A stretch of DNA of 10,363 nucleotides from positions 1 to 10,363 of the forward strand of contig JAITAQ010000084.1 in the NCBI GenBank assembly GCA_031283985.1. The letters are read 5' to 3'. A model generated the notes under the pieces. The model saw nothing but the letters and a program-made list of their open reading frames with translations, searched no databases and was not told the DNA's origin. This DNA is from Endomicrobium sp. Lineage in GTDB: Bacteria; Elusimicrobiota; Endomicrobiia; Endomicrobiales; Endomicrobiaceae. Within the stretch, counting starts at the first letter, position 1, and each line of letters begins with the position of its first letter. Of the stretch, positions 7,309-10,363 are shown piece after piece. The position numbers were made by a program, and so were the translations under genes.

Positions 7309-8104
7309 CAATAATCCTATAGGAATTTTTGATTCAGGTTTTGGTGGGCTTACTGTAATGTCTGCAATAAATAAAGTTCTTCCTTCGGAGAATCTTATTT
7401 ATTTCGGAGATACGGCTCACGTTCCTTACGGTACTAAATCTCAAAACGCTATACTCAAGTTTTCTAAAGAGATAACGTCGTTCATGATAAAAAATAGAGT
7501 AAAGCTTATAGTTGTGGCGTGTAATACTGCGTCTGCTTTAGCTCTACCAATTTTAGAGAAAACTTTAAAAGTTCCTATTATAGGCGTGATAGCTCCAGGC
7601 GCTAAGGCGGCTATAAATGCGTCAAAAAATTTCAGAATAGGCATTATAGGCACTGAGGGAACAATAGGAAGTAAATCTTATCCTAAAGCAATAAATAAAC
7701 TTGCAAAAGCTAAAATATATCAACAGGCGTCTCCATTGCTTGTTCCTCTTGTAGAAGAAGGTTTGATTGATGGGGAAATAACCGATAGAATAGTTAAAAA
7801 ATATATAAAACCTTTGCTTGCTAAAAAAATTGACACACTAGTTTTAGGATGTACTCATTATCCTCTTTTGAGAAAGACATTAGAGAGAAATTTAGATAAA
7901 AATATAATTCTCATAGATTCAGCTATATCTACGGCTTTAGAAGTAAAATGGATTTTAGGTAAAAAATCTTTACTTGCATCAACGAACGGTAAAAAATATT
8001 TAAAGTTTTACGTAAGTGATAACCCCGAGAAATTTAAAAAAATAGGCAGAAGATTTTTCTCAAAAAATATAACGACCATAAAAAAAATAGATTTGGCGGG
8101 TTAG
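7274..8104 (+). CDS. murI: Glutamate racemase
   Basis: Makes D-glutamate for the peptidoglycan stem peptide by cofactor-independent two-base catalysis. The 276 residues fit the family. D20 and S21 lie in PIGIFDSGFGGLTV; YFGDTAHVPYG follows. The two catalytic cysteines are C83 in VACNTAS and C193 in LGCTHYPLL, both intact. The end (FYVSDNPEKF then KKIDLAG) is normal. The only ATG upstream of the conserved block is 7274, inside the last 35 bases of the amidase gene in another frame; GAGGGTG (7255-7261) is a possible, rather distant SD. The first ten residues are lysine-rich and not conserved, so the true start is slightly uncertain. The overlap suggests co-translation with the amidase. Confidence 0.96.
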   Translation: MQKKKEIKILSNNNPIGIFDSGFGGLTVMSAINKVLPSENLIYFGDTAHVPYGTKSQNAILKFSKEITSFMIKNRVKLIVVACNTASALALPILEKTLKVPIIGVIAPGAKAAINASKNFRIGIIGTEGTIGSKSYPKAINKLAKAKIYQQASPLLVPLVEEGLIDGEITDRIVKKYIKPLLAKKIDTLVLGCTHYPLLRKTLERNLDKNIILIDSAISTALEVKWILGKKSLLASTNGKKYLKFYVSDNPEKFKKIGRRFFSKNITTIKKIDLAG

Positions 8105-8186
8105 AAGAAAAGAAAGTTAGATTAGCAAAGTGGATCAAAGAGTCTAAAGAATTTTTGAAAAGCGAGAGATAACAGCATATTTTTAT

Positions 8187-8213
8187 TTGTTATTATAAGC
8201 TGATGGCTATAAT
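8187..8213 (+). promoter_or_regulatory. Possible promoter for queD, overlapping a hairpin
   Basis: A perfect TATAAT lies at 8208-8213, with TTGTTA (8187-8192) 15 bases upstream as a weak -35. A start near 8220 would give a leader of about 36 bases. The sequence also folds: TTATTATAAGC (8190-8200) and GCTATAATAA (8206-8215) pair around a TGATG loop with one bulged A. No T-run follows, so it is not a standard terminator. In such AT-rich DNA the hexamer may be chance. Confidence 0.3.
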
Positions 8214-8256
8214 AAACTCAGATAAAATATGTTTGGCAAAATAGATAGAGATAAAA

Positions 8257-8625
8257 ATGAAATATAAACTTTCAGTAACTAGAAATTTTGCTTCGGCACA
8301 CTATCTTAGATACTATAAAGGCAGATGCGAAAATCTTCACGGGCATAACTGGAAGATAAGGGCGGCTTTTTCCGGTTCAATACTTGACAATACAGGCATG
8401 CTTATAGATTTTACAAACATAAAGAAACATCTTGAGCAAATTATTTCCTATCTAGACCATAAATTTTTAAATGAAATAGAGCCTTTCAGTAAAATTAATC
8501 CTACGGCGGAAAATATAGCCGCGTTTATTTATGAGCAATTAAAACAAATAGAAACTGAAACTGCAAAAGTATGTGAAGTTGAAGTTTGGGAAAGCGAGTC
8601 ATCTTCAGCTGTCGTTACTATGTAA
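8257..8625 (+). CDS. queD: 6-carboxy-5,6,7,8-tetrahydropterin synthase (QueD)
   Basis: Converts dihydroneopterin triphosphate to 6-carboxytetrahydropterin, an early step toward preQ0 and queuosine. The 122 residues are typical of bacterial QueD. Zinc ligands are H15 (FASAHYL), H28 and H30 (CENLHGHNW). The catalytic cysteine is C24. D67-H68 (YLDHKFLN) and E112 (VWES) complete the expected set. PTAENIAAFIYEQL is the usual late helix. QueD is favoured over the related pyruvoyl-tetrahydropterin synthase by the short length, the CxxxHGH spacing and the nearby queC. The SD is weak (AGAG, 8247-8250, spacing 6). Its downstream partner in the pathway, queC, starts 1.2 kb away beyond decayed DNA; QueE is not seen. 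Confidence 0.94.
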   Translation: MKYKLSVTRNFASAHYLRYYKGRCENLHGHNWKIRAAFSGSILDNTGMLIDFTNIKKHLEQIISYLDHKFLNEIEPFSKINPTAENIAAFIYEQLKQIETETAKVCEVEVWESESSSAVVTM

Positions 8626-8835
8626 CTGGATGCTGCATTTTAGAGATAGTAATTAGCGTCCAAGTGATATCAAAATGAGAAAAAGCAGTTGAAGAGTCAA
8701 ACGAACAGTATAGTTATTGATAGAGGTATATCGTATTTTTTGTGCTAGTCAGACAAGAATTTGAAGAGCGTATAATAATTAATAATATAAAGAAGCATAA
8801 TATTGGCAGTTAACATTTAGATTGCAGAGGTTATT
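8626..8835 (+). other. Intergenic stretch with no recognisable gene
   Basis: Between queD and the first decayed frame I see only short open runs broken by stops on both strands, for example 8671-8745, and no family motif. A TATAAT occurs at 8771-8776 about 60 bases before the decayed start at 8836; it could be a relict promoter but has no convincing -35. It may be older pseudogene DNA. Confidence 0.4.
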
Positions 8836-9194
8836 ATGGGAAAAGAAAAGGCAGTATTAAATTTTGTGAATTCGGAATCAGAAGATAGATATAAGCCTAT
8901 TTAATAGTTATATTATTCGGAAGAGAATTTAAAAAAGACTTTTTAATGTGAGTATCAACTTTTAAAAGAATAAAATATTTTTATACCAAATGGAATTTCT
9001 ATTTACATGCTGCATGCAATTGGATATTTCAAAGAAAGAGTAGAAAAGAAAACAAGGAATCAAGATCATTATTTAAAAACAAAGCAATAAGAGTTTTAGC
9101 GGCAAATAATATTTCAGAGGCTGAAGCTAATAATATGATAGCTTTTTGCAGAGATCTTATCAATAATGAAAGATATGTAAAATTTCGCGATACT
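8836..9194 (+). pseudogene. Unidentified decayed gene with intact start and ribosome binding site
   Basis: AGAGG (8826-8830) lies 5 bases before ATG 8836, a better ribosome site than several live genes here have. The frame reads MGKEKAVLNFVNSESEDRY and on to KPI, then meets TAA, TAG (8902-8907), TAA (8944) and TAA (8974). Between the stops it stays protein-like: LYYSEENLKKTF and then NIFIPNGISIYMLHAIGYFKE. Near 9035-9045 the sense moves one frame, to SRKENKESRSLFKNKAIRVL, continuing AANNISEAEANNMIAFCRDL until the stop at 9195. I recognise no family and no membrane segment. It may be the N-terminal part of the same gene as the histidine kinase remnant that follows directly, or a separate gene. 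Confidence 0.5.
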
Positions 9195-9807
9195 TAGTAA
9201 TTAATAAGCTAACAGATAAAGAAAATGAAATATTAGATTTACTTAAAAGAAGTATAAACTATGTAGCAGATAAGATGATGGAAAAATATAAAGAAATAAA
9301 AGAGATTGATTATACTAAAACGGTTAGTGTTGCTAAGAAGCGTGAAGAGAAAGAAGGAGAAAAAAATAGACTTTAATTTAAGTATGAAAAAAGTGATAGA
9401 AAGGAAGAAGTATGAGTACAGTAAAAAGAATGTTGAGATAAAGTATGAAGGGAAAGAGAAATTAGTATTTATCAAAGGCGAAAGTAGCAAATGATGTCAA
9501 TAAACAACATGATATGATCAGTAAAATAAAAGAAAGCAGATATAGAAATAAGTTATGAAGTAAAAGGATAAGAAGAGTATAAAATAAGAGTAAAAGATAT
9601 AGAAAAGGAATGATAAAAGAGATAGCTGAGAAGTTAATGAAATGGTAAGAAATAGGAACAACGAATAAAGAGGGACATGGAATAGAGAGGCAGCAGATAA
9701 ATAAGTAAGATAAAAGCAATAAACGGACTGCTAAAAATAGATCTCAAAAAAATGTATGTACAGAGTTTATAGTTAGTTTTAAGAAATTGCAAGAATCAAA
9801 TAATTGA
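9195..9807 (+). pseudogene. Decayed sensor histidine kinase, dimerisation and ATPase region
   Basis: No single frame is long, but consecutive pieces line up as one kinase C-terminus. A helical DHp-like part: KLTDKENEILDLLKRSINYV (9206-9265), continuing to 9376. A strand-rich part: SKKNVEIKYEGKEKLVFIKG (9420-9479). A degraded N-box region: VNKQHDMISKIKES (9496-9537). Then ADIEISYEVKG (9536-9568). A G1 region, VKDIEKE, followed after a 1-base shift by MIKEIAEKLMKW (9590-9645), where intact kinases read DxGxG. A G2 region: GTTNKEGHGIERQQINK (9655-9705). NGLLKIDLKK in a second frame (9722-9751) and NVCTEFIVSFKK (9751-9786), where intact kinases read GTxF. Stops lie at 9374, 9492, 9569, 9611, 9646 and 9706. 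No phosphoacceptor histidine is readable. The call rests on my motif stitching. Confidence 0.62.
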
Positions 9808-9842
9808 AAAATTAAGGTTGTTGGTTTGAGAGTGAAGATAAT
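9808..9842 (+). other. Short leader between the kinase remnant and queC
   Basis: Only 35 bases separate the last stop of the decayed kinase frame from the queC ATG. The region is purine-rich (GAGAGTGAAG, 9828-9837) and offers at best a weak Shine-Dalgarno. No hairpin or preQ1 aptamer pattern is visible. Confidence 0.35.
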
Positions 9843-10363
9843 ATGGCAAAATCAAAAAAAGCGATAATTTTATTTTCTGGAGGTTTAGATTCCACAACAG
9901 TTTTATATTACGCTATAAATAGAGGATATAAATGCAGTTGTCTGTTATTTGATTATGGTCAAAAACATAATAAGGAGGTAAAAGCAGCTCTTAAAATTGC
10001 AAAGGCTGTTAAAGCTGAACATTTCATTGTAAATCTATCTTTTCCTTGGTCTAATGATGCTTTGACAAATAAAGATAAAAAAGTTCCTATTCATAAAGTT
10101 CTTCCAAAATCTGTTCCTCCTACTTATGTTCCTGGTAGAAACACGATCTTTATTTCTTATGCGCTTTCTTATGCGCAGTCAATAAATGCGGAAACAATTT
10201 TTATTGGCGTTAATGCTGTAGATTTTTCAAATTACACTGACTGTACGCCGGATTTTATAAAAGCGTACAATAACGTTTTAAAGGCTTTAAAAACAAAAAT
10301 AACGATTCAAACTCCGCTTTTAAAAATGAATAAATCTCAAATAATAAAACTTGGAACAAAATT
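9843..10363 (+). CDS. queC: 7-cyano-7-deazaguanine synthase, N-terminal part (runs off window)
   Basis: ATP-dependent conversion of 7-carboxy-7-deazaguanine to preQ0, the precursor of queuosine. 173 codons are visible of a usual 220 or so, and the frame is open to the edge. It begins MAKSKKAIILFSGGLDSTT with the PP-loop ATP pyrophosphatase motif SGGLDSTT (12-19). LLFDYGQKH (34-42), PPTYVPGRNT (92-101), IGVNAVDFSNYTDCTPDFI (121-139) and TPLLKMNKSQIIKLG (157-171) are all QueC signatures. The zinc-binding cysteine cluster near the C-terminus lies outside the window. The ATG at 9843 sits just before the conserved strand, so the start is secure despite a weak SD. Together with queD it supports a 7-deazaguanine pathway; queE must be elsewhere or lost. 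Confidence 0.96.
   Translation, partial: MAKSKKAIILFSGGLDSTTVLYYAINRGYKCSCLLFDYGQKHNKEVKAALKIAKAVKAEHFIVNLSFPWSNDALTNKDKKVPIHKVLPKSVPPTYVPGRNTIFISYALSYAQSINAETIFIGVNAVDFSNYTDCTPDFIKAYNNVLKALKTKITIQTPLLKMNKSQIIKLGTK

Noticed and set aside
8216..8256. preQ1 riboswitch ahead of queD (also considered ahead of queC)
   Set aside because: The short stem, C-rich loop and A-rich tail pattern of preQ1 aptamers is not found in either leader.
8626..8663. Inverted repeat after queD (TGGATGC with GCGTCCA) as a terminator
   Set aside because: Seven pairs with one G-U, a loop over 20 bases and no following T-run; too weak to call.
8902..8976. TAA/TAG read as sense codons (recoding) to rescue the frame from 8836
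   Set aside because: TAA and TAG terminate the intact neighbouring genes at family-normal ends, and frameshifts occur downstream, so decay explains the stops.
9306..9494. 62-codon + strand frame starting at TTG as a small gene
   Set aside because: Its 3' half is one segment of the stitched histidine kinase remnant and its 5' half is an out-of-frame overlap; there is no independent ribosome site.
9239..9719. Two - strand open frames encoding very hydrophobic, Phe/Leu/Ser-rich proteins that look like membrane proteins
   Set aside because: They are the complements of Lys/Glu-rich, purine-rich remnant sequence on the + strand; the hydrophobicity follows from base composition, and no start signals or family motifs are present.

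Overview
The window looks like chromosome of an AT-rich, reductively evolving bacterium. Protein style, gene content and pseudogene load resemble Candidatus Endomicrobium (Elusimicrobia, the former Termite Group 1), endosymbionts of termite-gut flagellates. That assignment is inferred from recall and not tested by a search. The recognisable genes, intact or decayed, all read on the + strand. I see no tRNA, rRNA, insertion sequence, CRISPR array or prophage.

Bases 1-4130 are a branched-chain amino acid block: the 3' end of ilvD, then ilvB, ilvN and ilvC. Together they cover acetolactate synthase, ketol-acid reductoisomerase and dihydroxy-acid dehydratase, the common steps toward valine, leucine and isoleucine. 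The ilvD-ilvB gap (486-826) holds a decayed P-loop nucleotide-kinase-like gene.

Bases 4174-8104 are a tightly packed run: a membrane-anchored protein with three PASTA repeats, ribulose-phosphate 3-epimerase (rpe), an exported N-acetylmuramoyl-L-alanine amidase, and glutamate racemase (murI). Rpe and the amidase overlap by 4 bases, and the amidase and murI by 35. Three of the four concern peptidoglycan, so the organism very probably keeps a cell wall.

Bases 8257-10363 hold two genes of the 7-deazaguanine (preQ0/queuosine) pathway, queD and the 5' part of queC. The 1.2 kb between them is a gene graveyard. Its 3' part (about 9200-9807) can be stitched across frames into a sensor histidine kinase ATPase domain with ruined nucleotide-binding glycines. 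Its 5' part (8836-9194) keeps a start codon and Shine-Dalgarno but has in-frame stops, and I cannot identify it. QueE, the step between QueD and QueC, is not in the window.

I found no convincing undescribed system. The points most worth a second look are the two pseudogenes, a four-cysteine insertion in IlvB, an unusual cofactor loop in IlvC, and a run of eight G between the ribosome binding site and the TTG start of the PASTA gene.
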